From: Emiliania huxleyi CCMP1516
Lineage: Eukaryota > Haptophyta > Isochrysidales > Noelaerhabdaceae
Assembly (NCBI RefSeq): GCF_000372725.1
Contig: NW_005196021.1
Span: 278,351 to 342,350 of the forward strand
DNA length: 64,000 nucleotides
Direction of reading: 5' to 3'
In this document: positions 63,446-64,000 of the stretch, in pieces
Layout: each line of letters opens with the position of its first letter
How positions within the stretch are numbered: the stretch's first letter is position 1
Notes under the pieces: model-generated
Seen by the model: the letters and a program-made list of their open reading frames with translations, nothing else
Databases searched by the model: none
What the model was told of the DNA's origin: nothing
Made by a program: the position numbers and the translations under genes

Positions 63446-63760
63446 TCACTTCTTTCGTCTTTCCAGTAAAGCCGTAGCTGGCGCGCCCCCCCTAGCTTCC
63501 ACCATCCCCGGCCGGGCGACCGCTCTGGCGGCTTCCCCCGCGCGATGCCGCGGCGAGCTCAGCAGCCCCTCGAGCAGCGCCCCGACCGCTCCCACGTCTG
63601 CGCGCAAGTGCCAGCGGAACGGGTCGAGCAGCCTTCCGTCGGCGTCGAACGCCTGCACCTCGCGCGCCGGGTCGTTGTTTTGCCACGCCGCGTACCTGCC
63701 ACGCCAGCGTGGGGAGTCACTCCCAAGCACGGGTCCGGGGCAGAGGGGAGGCGGTGCCGA
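63446..63760 (-). CDS. hypothetical protein, 5' partial at window edge
   Basis: Open frame ending at 63446 (GAPATALLERRKK). It contains VLGSDSPRWRGRYAAWQNND, PAREVQAFDADGRLLDPFRW and HLRADVGAVGALLEGLLSSP. The upstream sequence to the window end is proline-coding GGCGGTGGCGG-type DNA, as in pherophorin-like linkers, so this is probably the C-terminus of a secreted Pro-rich protein whose start lies outside the window. The AFDADGRLLDPF motif suggests a small globular domain of unknown type. Confidence 0.4.
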   Translation of the reverse strand, partial: SAPPPLCPGPVLGSDSPRWRGRYAAWQNNDPAREVQAFDADGRLLDPFRWHLRADVGAVGALLEGLLSSPRHRAGEAARAVARPGMVEARGGAPATALLERRKK

Positions 63761-64000
63761 CGGAGGCGGCGGAAACGGTGGCGGTGGTGAGGGTGGAGAT
63801 GAGGTGGAGGCGGCGGCGAAAGGGGCGGTGGAGAGGGCGGCGGCGGGGAAAACGGTGGCGGGGCTGGCGGTGGCGGGGACGGCGGCGGTGGGGGCGGCGG
63901 CGGTGAGACGGCGGCGGTGGGACGGCGGCGGTGGGGCGGCGGCAATGGGGCGGCGGCGGAGAAGGAGGAGGTGATGTGGGGTATCGAGCGGCGGACGCGT

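Overview
This window looks like nuclear DNA of a GC-rich, photosynthetic protist with a secondary plastid, most like a haptophyte. The evidence is many short introns, N-termini that resemble bipartite plastid leaders, a twin-arginine lumen leader, proline-rich pherophorin-like linkers, cysteine-rich secreted repeats and CCCTAA-type telomere-like motifs. A pelagophyte or dinoflagellate is not excluded. About 28 genes can be supported, on both strands. Positions 74-173 are an assembly gap.

Layout. 0-12 kb: an FHA-ASCH protein running into the gap, an 891-bp DNA transposon, a two-repeat multi-pass membrane protein, an ankyrin protein, a six-helix membrane protein and a Sec16 C-terminus-like gene. 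12-25 kb: a secreted catalase-like protein, a MAPR/neuferricin cytochrome-b5 protein, two tandemly duplicated secreted ferritin-like (VioB/RebD-type) proteins, and a cysteine-rich repeat protein with a fibronectin-II domain. The 3' flank of the second ferritin-like copy carries a 486-bp MITE. 25-40 kb: a SAP-domain protein, an AlkB-like dioxygenase, a probable thylakoid-lumen protein, a probable plastid membrane protein and several unassigned genes. 41-54 kb: an RBM34/Nop12-type nucleolar protein, a secreted protein, gamma-glutamyl phosphate reductase, methionine sulfoxide reductase A, an alpha/beta hydrolase and a histidine acid phosphatase. 54-63 kb: one giant receptor-like gene combining MAM, CUB, beta-helix, cysteine-rich, multi-pass membrane and TIR domains.

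Two things stand out. First, many introns are about 65-75 nt long and have one design: a 10-30 nt copy of the downstream exon edge, then one of three recurring short filler sequences ending in AG. Removing the intron restores a single exon copy. This is the footprint of introner-type intron gain. Most introns I could place by frame (about 26 of 35) begin with GC rather than GT. Second, the giant TIR receptor joins a large adhesive ectodomain and a multi-pass membrane core to a cytoplasmic TIR domain that keeps the glutamate used by NAD-cleaving TIRs, so it is a candidate immune or stress receptor.

All gene models are hand-read from frame continuity, family resemblance and repeat boundaries. 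Splice positions may be off by a base or two, and first exons are the least certain part. Several genes show single-base frame breaks that could be assembly errors.
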